DNA from: JAMQKA01 sp034521835
GTDB taxonomy: Bacteria > Bacteroidota > Rhodothermia > Balneolales > Balneolaceae
Length of the DNA stretch: 64,000 nucleotides
Assembly (NCBI GenBank): GCA_034521835.1
Contig: JAXHMA010000003.1
Span: 62,001-126,000, forward strand
Reading direction: 5' to 3'
The translations under genes were made by a program, and so were the position numbers. Below are positions 49,756 through 59,750 of the stretch, piece after piece (positions within the stretch are counted from its first letter, which is position 1; every line of letters begins with the position of its first letter). The notes under the pieces were generated by a model that was not told the DNA's origin, made no database searches, and saw only the letters and a list, made by a program, of their open reading frames with translations.

Positions 49756-49883
49756 TGGCTTGCATTCAGCCCCCGCGGGGGCAAGCCGCCGATTGCGAGT
49801 CGGCGCTCGGCCTTACCGGCCCCTTCCCACTACATCAACGAACCCGTATTACTGTTATTGACTTTCTGAGATCCTCCAGACTT

Positions 49884-50003
49884 TGAGGAGGTGAGCCACA
49901 GCGCAGGGGCCCCACCCGTTCCCATCCCGAACACGGCCGTTAAGCCCTGCAGCGCCAATGGTACTGCCCGACCGGGCGGAAGCGTAGGTCCTCGCCTCCT
50001 CTT
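49884..50003 (+). rRNA. rrf: 5S ribosomal RNA
   Basis: GAGGAGGTGAGCC at the 5' end pairs with the closing GCCTCCTC. The conserved loop regions CCCACCCGTTCCCATCCCGA, ACACGGCCGTTAAGCCC and GGTACTGCC lie between. About 120 bases, 130 bases after 23S. Confidence 0.95.
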
Positions 50004-50032
50004 TTTGATATTTAGTGCCTGTCCCAAACTCT

Positions 50033-50066
50033 AAGGCCACCCAAATGTAATTGGGTGGCCTTTTTT
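50033..50066 (+). terminator. rRNA operon terminator
   Basis: AAGGCCACCCAA pairs perfectly with TTGGGTGGCCTT around a six-base loop, and six T residues follow. It is the strongest terminator in the window and closes the rRNA operon. Confidence 0.93.
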
Positions 50067-50103
50067 GTTGATGAGAAAGTAAAAAAATTACGTAAATAGT
50101 CGC

Positions 50104-51348
50104 TCCTTAAAAACCCCAAAAATTGTGGTTCAGTGTGGATAAACGGCTTATTTTGTGAATAAGTTAAGGGCAAAATCCTTTAGATTTCAGTGGAATCTAC
50201 CAAAAACCTTACGGATTTTCCCATGCTATCTGCCAGGCCGGACCAATCTCAGTTTGACATGTTCAGCCCCATTCTAAAAAGTTTTATCGACCCACAGCAC
50301 GCGCTAGTGCAGCTGGCTGATCGGCTGGACTGGGATAGCCTGGAGGCTGAGTTCGCCGAGCTGTATTCCGATACCGGCCGTCAGGCGCATCCGGTTCGGC
50401 TGATGGTGAGCCTGCTGGTGCTCAAACAAATGTATGGACAGGGGATGAAAGCCTGCCGGGGTGTGGATTTCGAACCCCTACTTTTTCGGGAATGGGTTGT
50501 ATCCGATGGCGATTCCCCTCGCCCCGAGTGACCTGCCGCACTTCTGCCGCCGGCTGAGACCGGAGGGAATGCAGAAGATCTTCGGTTGGTCGGTGGCTCT
50601 GCATGGGAAGTGGGTCCACGAGTAAGCCTTGTGCGTGGATACGACGGTGCAAGAAACCATCCCGACCGCCGCCAAACTCTATAGCAAAGTAACTCAGCTA
50701 CTGCGCGATCGCCAAAACTTCGGAAATCAAACTCACCCAGTCCTATCGGTTTGTGGGTAAGCAGCTGCTTCGGGCGACCTACAACGCAGGGCATCCCCCG
50801 CCGGGCCAAAGCAGCTCGGAAGGCCACCCGAAAGCTGCGGCCCTGCGCCAGGCGGCTGTTGCGGGAAGTCCGCCGTAAACTACCCAAAGAGGCGACCGCC
50901 CGACATTATCCGGTCCTGGATCTATGGGAGCACGTTCTACAGCAACGCCGTTATGACAAAAATAAAGTGTATAGTCTTCACGAGCCGCATACCGCCTGTA
51001 TTGCTAGAGGCAAGGCCCACAAGAATTATGAATTTGGCTGAAAGGTGATTCTGGCTATTTCCGCAAATTCACAAGTGGTAGTGGGCGCCACCATGGCCGA
51101 AGGCAATGCCCATGATTCAAAAACGCCGGAAGCCACCCTCCGATAATACCTGAAGAGCGACTACGGGCTGGCTCGCAGCTACCTGAAAGACCAAGCCGGC
51201 TGCCAGATGAATCTGCTGTTGGCCGCGACCCGCGACCGCCTGGAATCTGCAGCTGTGAATGCGCCGGCTGGGTTGTTGGCTCAATAATTTGTTGCGACCT
51301 GCCTATCTTTCCAGTGGTCGAAAAATCGTAAAACCAAGTTTTTAAGAA
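50104..51348 (+). mobile_element. IS5/IS1182-like insertion sequence, internally deleted
   Basis: Imperfect terminal inverted repeats share CTTAAAAAC (50106-50114 on the plus strand, 51338-51346 on the minus strand). Between them lies one transposase gene with many breaks and a missing middle. The element is about 1.24 kb, shorter than complete relatives. It sits between the rRNA terminator and tgt and does not interrupt a recognisable gene. No target-site duplication could be confirmed by eye. Confidence 0.75.
50190..51340 (+). pseudogene. IS5/IS1182-type DDE transposase, broken
   Basis: The N-terminal DUF772 domain is clear: FDMFSPILKSFIDPQHALVQ, AHPVRLMVSLLVLKQMYG. After several shifts come LPHFRRRLRPEGMQKIFGWS, CVDTTVQETIPTAAKLYSKV (holding the first catalytic Asp) and YDKNKVYSLHEPHTACIARG with KAHKNYEFG. 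After NAHDSKTPEATL the sequence jumps to LARSYLKDQAGCQMNLLLAA and the C-terminal LNNLLRPAYLSS. The segment that normally carries the second catalytic Asp and most of the Glu region (ADRGYRG type) is absent. At least six frameshifts and in-frame stops add to this. It cannot encode an active enzyme. Confidence 0.85.
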
Positions 51349-51356
51349 TCGAATTA

Positions 51357-52495
51357 CTAGATTTTTTGATCTACCTGCTCGGCAAAATCCTTGTACCAGC
51401 TGGTAAAGGTGTCATTCTCAATGCGCTGCTGCATCTCTCGCATGAGCCACAAATAAAAGGTGAGGTTATGTAATGTGGCCAACTGTAGTCCCAATATTTC
51501 GCTATTACGGAAAAGATGATGGATGTATGCCATGGAGTATTTTTGGCACAGTTCCGAAGGAAACTCTGGATCAAAATGTTTGTGATGATTTTTCCACTTC
51601 GCGTTGTTGATGTTAATAATGCCAAGCCGGGTGAAAAGCTGTCCATTTCGTGCATTCCGTGTTGGTAGAACACAATCGAACATGTCGATACCCCTGGCAA
51701 CACAATGTAGCAGATTAGCTGGTTTACCCACACCCATTCAGGTAGCGGGGCTTATTATCGGGTACGATCATCCGTATTATGATCGGTCATTTTGTACATC
51801 AGTTCAGTCGGCTCTCCGACACTTAAGCCGCCAATGGCAATTCCCTCGAAATCCATATCTCTCATAAACCGTGCGGATTCTCTTCGCAGATCTTTATAAG
51901 TACTACCCTGTACAATACCGAACTGCATTTGATTATGTTTGTATTGGGGACTTGAATTCAAGAAAGCCTCTCGTCCTCGTTTTGCCCATCGATGGGTAAG
52001 CTTCATCGATTTTTCGGCATATTCTTTGTCGCAGGGATAGGGGGGACACTCATCCAGAATCATCATGATATCGGAGCCCAGAATACGCTGTATTTCAACT
52101 ACATTTTCGGGCGTAAACATATGCTTGGATCCATCGTGATGGCTTTTGAATTCAGCTCCTTCCTCTGATAATTTTCGATTATCAGAAAGAGAATAGACCT
52201 GGTATCCACCAGAATCTGTTAAAATTGGTCGATCCCAATTCATGAATTGATGCAAACCACCGGCATCAGCTATAATATTGCATCCGGGTCTCAGGTAGAG
52301 ATGGTACGTATTACCCAGGATAATCTCTGCATCTATCTTTTCTTTAATTCATCCTGTTCAACAGCTTTTACAGTGGCAAGAGTGCCTACTGGCATAAAGA
52401 TGGGGGTATTGATAGTTCCATGATCGGTCTTAAGAGTGCCGGTTCGCGCTTTGGTGCCAGAGTCAGTTTTGGAAAGTGTAAACACAATTTTTATT
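51357..52495 (-). CDS. tgt: Queuine tRNA-ribosyltransferase (frameshifted)
   Basis: Tgt exchanges guanine 34 for the queuosine precursor in tRNAs with GUN anticodons. The start is GTG 52493-52495 (FTLSKTDSGTKARTGTLKTD). DSGGYQVYSLSDNRKL carries the active-site Asp region, FGIVQGSTYKDLRRESARFM and GIAIGGLSVGEPTE bind the base, and GVGKPANLLHCVARGIDMFD with DCVLPTRNARNG gives the nucleophile Asp. The zinc-binding end includes CQKYSMAYIHHLF. About 377 residues. Frameshifts lie near 52345 and 51760. Stands alone on the minus strand and converges on the IS. Confidence 0.92.
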
Positions 52496-52661
52496 TGGTA
52501 AACTGCTGATTAGAAATCTATTTTATGTGACAAATTAATATCCTTAAGCGATGAAACGCTGCTTTGGCTATGATGAGTCACGATAATAACATTATTTGGC
52601 AATTAAATTAAGTCTACAACGTCAAAGAAGTACTAATTGAAAAGATCTTAAGAAAAAGCAG

Positions 52662-53386
52662 ATGAGTTCTGAATCGCTTGTAATTATTCCTACATACAAT
52701 GAAGCACATAATATTTCGCGTTTAATCAAGCAGCTTCTCCAGGTTGATGAACCGGTAGACGTACTTGTGGTAGATGACGGTTCTCCCGATGGTACAGCAA
52801 AGATAGTATCAAAACTTAAGGATGAGTTTACAGATCGAGTGCATTTGATTGAGCGATCCGGCAAGCTGGGATTAGGTACCGCGTATGTCAGGGGCTTCCA
52901 GTTTGCACTGAAAAGGGAGTACAAATATGTGTGCGAGATGGACGCCGACTTTTCGCATAATCCCCAGGATGTACCAAAACTGATCCGGCAGGTTAAGAGT
53001 GGAGAGGCTGACGTTGCCATAGGATCGCGTTACGCCAATGGCATCAGTATTGTTAATTGGCCGCTTGCTCGTCTTATCCTGTCATATTCAGCCAATATGT
53101 ATGCACGGTTGATTACCGGGCTTCCTATTTTTGATACCACGGCAGGATTCAAATGTATTCGCCGAGAGGTGCTACAGGAGATTTCAGTAGAAATGGTTCC
53201 AACGGGTACGCCTTCCAGATAGAAATCCATTTCCGTGCTTGGCAGGCAGGATTTACCCTCAAGGAGGTCTCCATTATATTCAAGGAGCGCGAAGAGGGCG
53301 TGTCTAAAATGTCCAAAGGAATTGTTTGGGAAGCAATCTGGAGGGTTTGGTCGCTCAAGTTCAAGAGCATTTTCGGTACACTATAG
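52662..53386 (+). CDS. Family 2 glycosyltransferase, dolichol/polyprenol-phosphate mannosyltransferase type (one frameshift)
   Basis: SLVIIPTYNEAHNISRLIKQ opens the nucleotide-sugar domain. DVLVVDDGSPDGTA and CEMDADFSHNPQDVPKLI (DxD-like motif) bind the sugar nucleotide and metal. GSRYANG and FDTTAGFKCIRREVL are typical of DPM1-like enzymes, which load a mannose or other sugar on a polyprenyl phosphate at the inner membrane. A shift near 53195 joins SNGYAFQIEIHFRAWQAGFT and ends at 53386. About 241 residues with no C-terminal membrane domain, as in the DPM1 group. Sugar identity unknown. Confidence 0.85.
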
Positions 53387-53511
53387 CTAACTATTAATTT
53401 AAGCAATGGTCGAGAATTGAGTAGTTTTAATTCTAATTTGGATCAATTCAGGAAGAGACACCCCCTGTACCCAGGTAGCTTTTTTTCTCTTAATATCTGC
53501 TCTGAACTTTG

Positions 53512-53519
53512 TATATTTG
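53512..53519 (+). promoter_or_regulatory. TAnnTTTG promoter motif ahead of accA
   Basis: TATATTTG lies 35 bases before the accA start and matches the Bacteroidota -7 box. A TTG at the expected -33 distance is not present (T-rich instead), so this is a weak call. Confidence 0.4.
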
Positions 53520-53554
53520 AAAATTGAATAAGCAATTATTTTCAAATCAAGACA

Positions 53555-54538
53555 ATGCAATATTTAGATTTTGAACAACCGATAGCAGATTTAGAAAAGA
53601 AAATTTCTGAACTAAGTGAACTAACAATCGCTGATGATGATGTACTCAGACCGGAGATTAATCGCTTGAAGGGACGAGTTGAAGAGCTACGGGAATCTAT
53701 TTTTTCGAACCTGACACGGTGGCAGCGCGTACAGCTGGCCCGCCATCCTGATCGCCCATACACCCTCGATTATATTTATAAAATGACCGACAATTTCGTT
53801 GAGCTCCATGGCGATCGCTACCAGAGTGATGACAAGGCTATTGTGGGCGGTTTTGCAACAATAGACGGGCAATCGGTCATGATTATGGGGCACCAAAAAG
53901 GACGAGATACCGAGAGCCGAAAATTTCGCCGGTTTGGCATGGCCAATCCCGAGGGATACCGTAAAGCCTATCGCCTGATGAAGCTGGCAGAGAAGTTTGG
54001 TGTGCCTGTTATCACACTGCTTGATACGCCGGGGGCGTTTCCTGGACTGGAAGCCGAAGAGCGAGGTCAGGCTGAAGCAATCGCCAAAAATTTGAAAATG
54101 ATGGCCACGCTGAAAGTGCCCATTGTTTCCGTTGTAATTGGTGAAGGTGCCAGCGGCGGTGCTATAGGAATTGGCATGGGCAATGAAGTGTATATGATGG
54201 AGAATACCTGGTATTCGGTGATTTCTCCTGAATCGTGTTCCTCTATTCTGTGGAAAACGTGGGATTATAAAGAGCAGGCCGCCGCTGTACTTAAACTCAC
54301 GGCCGAAGATCTCAAAGAGCTCAATATCATCGAAGGTATTATTGAAGAGCCACTGGGCGGGGCGCACCGAGATCCGGACAAATCAGCCAAGGCTGTAAAA
54401 CAGACCTTGATTAAATCACTTAAACGATTAAATAAAATGAAGCCTGAAAAACTGGTTGAGAGTCGCATTAACAAGTATTCGGCCATGGGAGAAGTAAAGA
54501 AAAGTAGTCCTTCAACAACCAAATCTGCCCAGAAGTAG
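53555..54538 (+). CDS. accA: Acetyl-CoA carboxylase, carboxyltransferase alpha subunit
   Basis: AccA and AccD transfer the carboxyl group from biotin to acetyl-CoA, the first step of fatty acid synthesis. 327 residues, intact: LDFEQPIADLEKKISELSEL, RPYTLDYIYKMTDNFVELHG, GGFATIDGQSVMIMGHQKGR, ITLLDTPGAFPGLEAEERGQ and VIGEGASGGAIGIGMGNEVY. The C-terminal Lys-rich tail ends TTKSAQK. The TAG stop overlaps the GTG start of the next gene by one base, so the two are coupled. accD is not in the window. Confidence 0.97.
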   Translation: MQYLDFEQPIADLEKKISELSELTIADDDVLRPEINRLKGRVEELRESIFSNLTRWQRVQLARHPDRPYTLDYIYKMTDNFVELHGDRYQSDDKAIVGGFATIDGQSVMIMGHQKGRDTESRKFRRFGMANPEGYRKAYRLMKLAEKFGVPVITLLDTPGAFPGLEAEERGQAEAIAKNLKMMATLKVPIVSVVIGEGASGGAIGIGMGNEVYMMENTWYSVISPESCSSILWKTWDYKEQAAAVLKLTAEDLKELNIIEGIIEEPLGGAHRDPDKSAKAVKQTLIKSLKRLNKMKPEKLVESRINKYSAMGEVKKSSPSTTKSAQK

Positions 54539-54973
54539 TGCTGCCTTCCCAATCTCCCATCTTTCGTTACACCCTGGACATGCGCAGTCGCTATGCAGAG
54601 ACGGACAAGATGGGCTATGTGTATTACGGGCGCTACCTTGAGATATTTCGAAGTAGCCCGTACAGAGATGATACGCAGCCTTGGAATGCCATACAGCGAG
54701 CTTGAGGATGAAGGTATCATGCTGCCGGTAGTGCAAGCCCGCGTAGACTACAAAGCACCGATATTTTATGATGAGCTAATGCATATTCGGGTGATGCTGT
54801 ACGATGTTCCCACGGTGAAACTGGAGACATTTTACGAAATTACTACTGATCGTCTTGAGGAACCACACGCTGTTGGCAAGGTTATTCTTTGTTTTATGCG
54901 CGAAAATAATCGGAAACCGTGTCGTGCCCCTGAACAGTTTATTTACGGACTTAAAACTGCGATCCACTCATGA
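54538..54973 (+). CDS. YbgC-like acyl-CoA thioesterase (one frameshift)
   Basis: A hot-dog fold thioesterase. GTG 54538 begins LPSQSPIFRYTLDMRSRYAE, and TDKMGYVYYGRYLE holds the family motif with the usual catalytic Asp region (YAETDKMG) and Tyr. A shift near 54645 leads to FEVARTEMIRSLGMPYSELE. About 145 residues. Relatives hydrolyse short-chain acyl-CoAs or act with the Tol-Pal system. Overlap with accA suggests a link to fatty acid metabolism. Confidence 0.86.
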
Positions 54974-55481
54974 AGATATATCCGGGCATATCCCAAAATC
55001 GCTTTCTGTTTGGAGTGATAGGAGTGTTGGGATTGGTAATTATAATCACCGCAACCGGTGGTGGTTTATTCAAAGCCGGACAAAGCTGGATTACAGATTG
55101 GCAGCACAGGGCCTTCAGCACGTTATGTCACCAAGACCCGGCACGTTCGTTCTGGATTGGCAGCCAACCAATGGCAGTATGCAGCCGTTGTTATGGAATA
55201 TATTTGGCATTTGGACTTTCTTGGCTTCTTGTTCCCCTGGTCCAGTTCGTACCGCAAAAAATAACTGAGACAGCTCCCAGGCTACTGGTTCTGGTTATTG
55301 TGCTTAACGGGGTAGATGTAGTTGGTAATCTGGTCGGATTTTGGCAAAATACGTTAGCTACTCGCTTTATAGTGGGCAGTGGAATAGGGTTGGCGCACCA
55401 TACTTTTACTGGCTGATAATTTCTTACACAAAAGAACTAAAATTGAAAGGGACGCCTATGGATCTCAACCGAACAATATAG
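54970..55481 (+). CDS. DUF2085 membrane protein (one frameshift near the end)
   Basis: A membrane protein of about 170 residues. LFGVIGVLGLVIIITATGGG is the first helix. FSTLCHQDPARSFWIGSQPM and AVCSRCYGIYLAFGLSWLLV are the signature of DUF2085, with Cys/His pairs (CHQ, CSRC) that could bind a metal. LLVLVIVLNGVDVVGNLVGF is a later helix. A shift near 55400 joins YFYWLIISYTKELKLKGTP. The end overlaps the next gene. Function unknown; it overlaps the thioesterase stop by four bases. Confidence 0.78.
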
Positions 55482-56049
55482 CTCAGATTTTGAACAGCAC
55501 AATGAAAAACCGTCGTACTGGCTTTCCGTGATTATCGCCTCTGTGTTATTTGGAATTATAGCTTTTGTGGTATCACTGATTTCCGTTTACAGCATGATTA
55601 ATGCCGAGGCAACCGGATCTTTCTTTTCACCGTCGCAGCTGATCGGACTGCTGGCTTGCCTGTTTGGAGCATTCGGAGGTATGGTGGCTACGTGGCACTA
55701 CGCAAAAGAGTATGGCGTATCCATAAAGTTGGGCAGAGGAGCTCTAATCGGCTTTTTAACGGGCGTGGGAATTTCTATAGTGAGTGTGTTACTCAGCCAA
55801 TTATGGCAGTTTTTTGATCCCGATATGACCCAGCAGATGATCGATAGTACCGTAGCAAATCTCGAGGCAATGGAGCTGCCTGAACAGCAGAAACAGCAGA
55901 TGATTGATACCACGGTACAGAGTATGAGAGGGCAGCAAAGCCTGTCTTCCCAACTGCTTTGGGGCATCCCGATGTACGGCATTTTAAATCTGATCACTGG
56001 AATGATAGGAGCCAAGGTTTTTGGTGAAGAAAAAGATGAATTAGCATAG
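55458..56049 (+). CDS. DUF4199-like membrane protein (start disturbed)
   Basis: STEQYSSDFEQHNEKPSYWL precedes the first helix (VIIASVLFGIIAFVVSLISV). The second is LIGLLACLFGAFGGMVATWH. Then come GRGALIGFLTGVGISIVSVL, a Gln-rich segment (MELPEQQKQQMIDTTVQSM) and a last helix (LLWGIPMYGILNLITGMIGA). This resembles DUF4199 proteins of Bacteroidota. ATG 55458 is out of frame by one base with the body, probably an indel just after the start. About 196 residues. Function unknown. Confidence 0.7.
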
Positions 56050-56067
56050 ATTAGGAAGTAGCTTCAG

Positions 56068-57027
56068 ATGGCATTAGAGCAACAGAATAGCACTCGTTCA
56101 TCATCGACAGAGGGACAAATACGATCGTGGGCTCAACGCAATGGCTTTGCAGACTGGGCGTTGGCCTTGATCTGGATTGTAGTTGCCTTTCTCCTCTTCC
56201 AGATCTCCGCGGGCATTGTGGCGTTTGTACTTTTTGCAGCACGTGAGGGCATTTCGGCCCAAACTGATCCTCAGCAGGTGATGGAGTCGTTCCAGCAAAA
56301 TCTTGACCTGCTGTTTATTGGTAACTCGTTTGGGCAGATTCTATTCCTTGGGCTGGCCACCTGGTTTTTCTGTCGGCTTCATACCTCCAAAAGAGACCAG
56401 CCCGGCTTCATGCGCTTTCAGTTTATGTCTGATACCCCGAGGATGCTGCTTATGACCACCGTATTGATCGTAGCTGCACAGCCGGTCATCTGGTTTTTAT
56501 CATGGTTTAACATGCAGCTGCCAGTACCGGAGTTTTTCCAGTCGATGCAGAATACACAGATGCAGATGATCGAACAATTTTTGAAAAGTGATCATAACCT
56601 GGCACTAACTCTTTTCCATATCGGGCTGGTGCCGGCTATCTGTGAGGAGGTGCTCTACCGCGGGTATGTGCTCAGGGCTTTCGAGAAAAGCTGGGGAATC
56701 TGGTTAGCAATCTTCTTTTCGGGACTCCTTTTTGGGATGTACCACGTGCAGTTAACCAACTTGTTGCCTCTAGCGAGCATTGGAATGCTCTTGGCCTACG
56801 TAACGTATGTGTCTCAAAGTATATACCCGGCCATGCTGGCCCACTTGATCAATAATGGTGGGAGTGTGATCGTTGCTACATACTACCCGGACTCGTCAGT
56901 GGCTGAAATGACACCGGAAACGATGCCGCCTCTGTGGGCCCTGGCCATAGGAGGTATTGCTACTTCATGGATTATTTACCAGATGTACCAGAACAGGAAT
57001 GAGGGTAAAGGAGGAACCGATGTTTGA
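56068..57027 (+). CDS. CPBP-family intramembrane metalloprotease
   Basis: 319 residues, intact, with about eight membrane segments. The CPBP (Abi/CAAX-protease) motifs are present: EEVLYRGYVLRAF (EExxxR) at about residue 195, FGMYHVQLTN (FxxxH), and AHLINN near the end. The glutamates and histidines form the metal site in the membrane. Bacterial relatives process prenylated or small membrane peptides, or serve in bacteriocin immunity; the substrate here is unknown. It overlaps the next gene by eight bases. Confidence 0.9.
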   Translation: MALEQQNSTRSSSTEGQIRSWAQRNGFADWALALIWIVVAFLLFQISAGIVAFVLFAAREGISAQTDPQQVMESFQQNLDLLFIGNSFGQILFLGLATWFFCRLHTSKRDQPGFMRFQFMSDTPRMLLMTTVLIVAAQPVIWFLSWFNMQLPVPEFFQSMQNTQMQMIEQFLKSDHNLALTLFHIGLVPAICEEVLYRGYVLRAFEKSWGIWLAIFFSGLLFGMYHVQLTNLLPLASIGMLLAYVTYVSQSIYPAMLAHLINNGGSVIVATYYPDSSVAEMTPETMPPLWALAIGGIATSWIIYQMYQNRNEGKGGTDV

Positions 57028-57296
57028 CGGACCAAAACCAAGTGACATCAACAACTGGGTATGTGTGTTGGAGCGGAGTACGGAATACGAGGTACAGCTT
57101 ATACGCGGGTACCTGTCCAATCTAAACATCCCATCTAACATCCTGTCCAAGCGCGATTCCGCCTACAGTTTGAATGTGGGAGAAACGGCTCTTCGTGTAC
57201 CTTTACGTTCCCAGAGAATTTGAGCAGGAAGCACGCGAGGCTCTTGAGGAACTTGATAAACAGGATTCTGAAGATTTCGACGATCCATCATTGTGA
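57020..57296 (+). CDS. DUF2007-like small protein (one frameshift)
   Basis: WVCVLERSTEYEVQLIRGYL and NIPSNILSKRDSAYSLNVGE match DUF2007, annotated as putative signal-transducing proteins. A shift near 57190 restores FVYVPREFEQEAREALEELD and an acidic end DSEDFDDPSL, with TGA 57294-57296. About 92 residues. It overlaps both the protease gene and cdsA by a few bases, so all three are in one operon. Confidence 0.78.
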
Positions 57297-58113
57297 GTGA
57301 ACTTGCCAAGCGTGTTCTCTTCGCTGTACCTGCGGCCGCAGGCTTTCTCCTGCTAACATGGCTGGGAGGACTTTATTTCTATGTAATGATAACATTAATC
57401 GGGCTACTGGTAGTAAGGGAGACTGTTTACCTGTTTAATATTTTTGGCCTGGCACCGAATCCGTATTTCCCGTATACCATCGGTCTGTGGATTATGTTGA
57501 CGCCTGTTTTACCGCACGCCTTTCCGATAGGACTCGTTATTTTCTTGTTTTTTCTGCTATTTCAACTTCCTAAATCAGCCGGTGAAAATATACGTACGCT
57601 TGGTTCTACGGTCTTTGCCGGCGGATATGGCCCGCTGGGCCTGCTCATGTTTATTTTGATCAGGATACAAACAGGAGGCGAACAGGGATTTATGCTTGCT
57701 TTATCTCTGTTACTGATGGTTTGGGGGAATGATGTATTTGCCTATTTCGGGGGAAAGAGCCTCGGCAAACACCTGATGGCACCAGTTATTAGTCCAAGTA
57801 AAACCTGGAGGGCTTCGGCTTTGGCATAGTGGGAGCTCTGGCTGGATTTTCCATCGTTTTATACCTAATTCCGTTAAACCTTGATCTCACTTTTCTGCAG
57901 GCCATTCCAGCCGTAATGCTCGTCAGCATTTTTGGTCCTGCAGGAGATCTCACAGCCAGTAAGCTGAAGCGGGCCTGCCAGGTTAAAGATACCTCCGACA
58001 TTTTACCGGGGCACGGTGGATTTCTCGACCGATTCGATGCACTTATTTTTGCGGCTCCGGCCTATTACGTGTACCTGTATTTGCTCAAAACATACGGTTA
58101 TGTCTCATTTTAA
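57293..58113 (+). CDS. cdsA: Phosphatidate cytidylyltransferase (one frameshift)
   Basis: CdsA makes CDP-diacylglycerol, the precursor of all membrane phospholipids. GTG 57293 begins SELAKRVLFAVPAAAGFLLL. Six to eight helices follow. The family signature is split by a shift near 57815: SPSKTW then EGFGFG. GDLTASKLKRACQVKDTSDI and LPGHGGFLDRFDALIFAAPA complete it (conserved S-x-x-K-R-x8-D-x5-PGHGG-x2-DR). About 273 residues. The end overlaps the epimerase gene by 14 bases. Confidence 0.92.
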
Positions 58114-59158
58114 GCTCGATTACACGGTAAAAGAGCTGCAGCTCAGACAGGTATTTACGATTGCCCGAGGATCAAAGCACTCCGTTGAGAACGTGATGAT
58201 TCGTTTGAAATCCGGGGGTATTTCAGGCTATGGAGAGGCAGGGCCCAATAAGCGATACAATGAGGATGCTCAACGGGTTATCACTTTTTTGGGGGCGATT
58301 GAGGATCATTTTTTTGATTCAGTTTCTACGGCTGAAGAGGTAGTCCAGGAGCTAGCCGCACTTCCTGGAAATAATCCCAAGCTGAATTCAATAAAATCAG
58401 CACAGGTTGCCGTGGAGATGGCGTGGCTCGATTGGTGGGGGAAGCAGCAGGGGAAACCGCTGTGGAAACTCTGGAAAGCGCCATCCACCATCGGTCCGGT
58501 AACATCTTTTACCATCGGGTTGGATGAATTGCCGATCATGCAGCAAAAAGTAAGGCAGGCCGGGAAATACCCACTCCTAAAAGTAAAGCTGGGCACCGAT
58601 CGTGACCGTAGCATTATAAAAGCGATAAGGGAGGTTACCAACAAGCCGTTGAGGGTTGATGCCAATGAGGGGTGGGAAACGCTTGAGGAGGCCCGAGCGG
58701 CGATCGATTTCCTCGCGGACCAGAAGATCGAAATGGTTGAACAGCCGATGCCGGCAAGTTGCTTCGAAGAGATGGTTGCCCTTAAAGAATATTCACCGAT
58801 TCCACTCTGTGCCGATGAGAGTTTTGAGGGACAGGAAGATCTGGAATATCTCAGCCGCGCGTTTGATATCATCAATATCAAGCTGATGAAAACCGGAAGC
58901 CTGATTCGCTCAAAACAGATTATCGAGAAAGCGCATGACGTTGATCTGCGGGTGATGATCGGCTGCATGATTGAAAGCTCGCTCGCCAATACAGCCGGTG
59001 CCTTGCTTAGTTTGTGGGCTGATTATGCCGACCTGGATGGACATCTGCTTATTAAGGAGGATCCATTTGAGGGATTGACGCTCGACCTGCAGAAAAGAGT
59101 GCAGCTGAATGAGCAGCCGGGACTTGGTGTCAACCTGAAAGAATCGCTATTCCAATAG
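58100..59158 (+). CDS. Dipeptide epimerase, enolase superfamily (L-Ala-D/L-Glu type)
   Basis: ATG 58100 begins SHFKLDYTVKELQLRQVFTI, typical for this family; a longer frame from 58016 lacks support. The enolase-superfamily catalytic set is present: LLKVKLGTD (KxK), LRVDANEGW (metal Asp), EMVEQPMP (Glu), PLCADES (Asp) and INIKLMKTGSL (Lys on the other face). About 352 residues. Relatives epimerise L-Ala-D-Glu from peptidoglycan recycling or other dipeptides. The exact dipeptide is not determinable here. Probably translationally coupled to cdsA. Confidence 0.9.
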   Translation: MSHFKLDYTVKELQLRQVFTIARGSKHSVENVMIRLKSGGISGYGEAGPNKRYNEDAQRVITFLGAIEDHFFDSVSTAEEVVQELAALPGNNPKLNSIKSAQVAVEMAWLDWWGKQQGKPLWKLWKAPSTIGPVTSFTIGLDELPIMQQKVRQAGKYPLLKVKLGTDRDRSIIKAIREVTNKPLRVDANEGWETLEEARAAIDFLADQKIEMVEQPMPASCFEEMVALKEYSPIPLCADESFEGQEDLEYLSRAFDIINIKLMKTGSLIRSKQIIEKAHDVDLRVMIGCMIESSLANTAGALLSLWADYADLDGHLLIKEDPFEGLTLDLQKRVQLNEQPGLGVNLKESLFQ

Positions 59159-59165
59159 AATCTTA

Positions 59166-59642
59166 TCAGGTTACGACTGTTGATTCATTGACCTCTGGTT
59201 TGCCTGATTTTTTCTTCCACTCGAGGAAAAATCCGCCGAAAATGAGTCCAAGTAAAATCACATTCCGTACCAGGGTTGCTCCAAGTCCCCCGCCGAAATC
59301 AAACGCTCCAAAACATCCACAACTGGCAACCGACATCCCCTGCAGGTAAAAATAACTTACCACAATGGTAAACCACAGCACTAGCAGAAAACAGCCCGTG
59401 AGCACCCAGCGAAGTTTTAGTCCCCACATAAGAAGTATCGCGAGTATCAACTCCAGGACCGATGTTAGTATGACAATGAGTGTGCCATATTCGATCAGCC
59501 AGTAAAATTCGGTAGCCAGCAGTTCAACCATATAGAGCGCATTGCTGCCGTCAATTAGTTTACCCACACCCGAGAGCAGGAATAGAAGGCCCAGGATGCT
59601 GCGAACGCCCAGTAAAATATACCGCTGTGTATTTGTTAACAT
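59166..59642 (-). CDS. MauE/DoxX-like membrane protein
   Basis: 158 residues, intact, four helices: LGVRSILGLLFLLSGVGKLI, LIVILTSVLELILAILLMWG, WVLTGCFLLVLWFTIVVSYF and LVRNVILLGLIFGGFFLEWK. SCGCFGAF between helices 3 and 4 is the MauE-type Cys-x-Cys motif, suggesting a role in thiol-disulphide handling in the envelope. It converges on the epimerase gene seven bases away. TATCTTTG on the minus strand (59730-59737), about 90 bases upstream, could be its -7 box. Confidence 0.85.
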   Translation of the reverse strand: MLTNTQRYILLGVRSILGLLFLLSGVGKLIDGSNALYMVELLATEFYWLIEYGTLIVILTSVLELILAILLMWGLKLRWVLTGCFLLVLWFTIVVSYFYLQGMSVASCGCFGAFDFGGGLGATLVRNVILLGLIFGGFFLEWKKKSGKPEVNESTVVT

Positions 59643-59750
59643 CAGTTAAAAAATAAAGTCAAGAATCAACATTTTGATAAGGGATGGAATGTTTTTCAAG
59701 AAGTAGATGTATTTACCAAACCCCGGTAACAAAGATAGCAAATTATCTAT

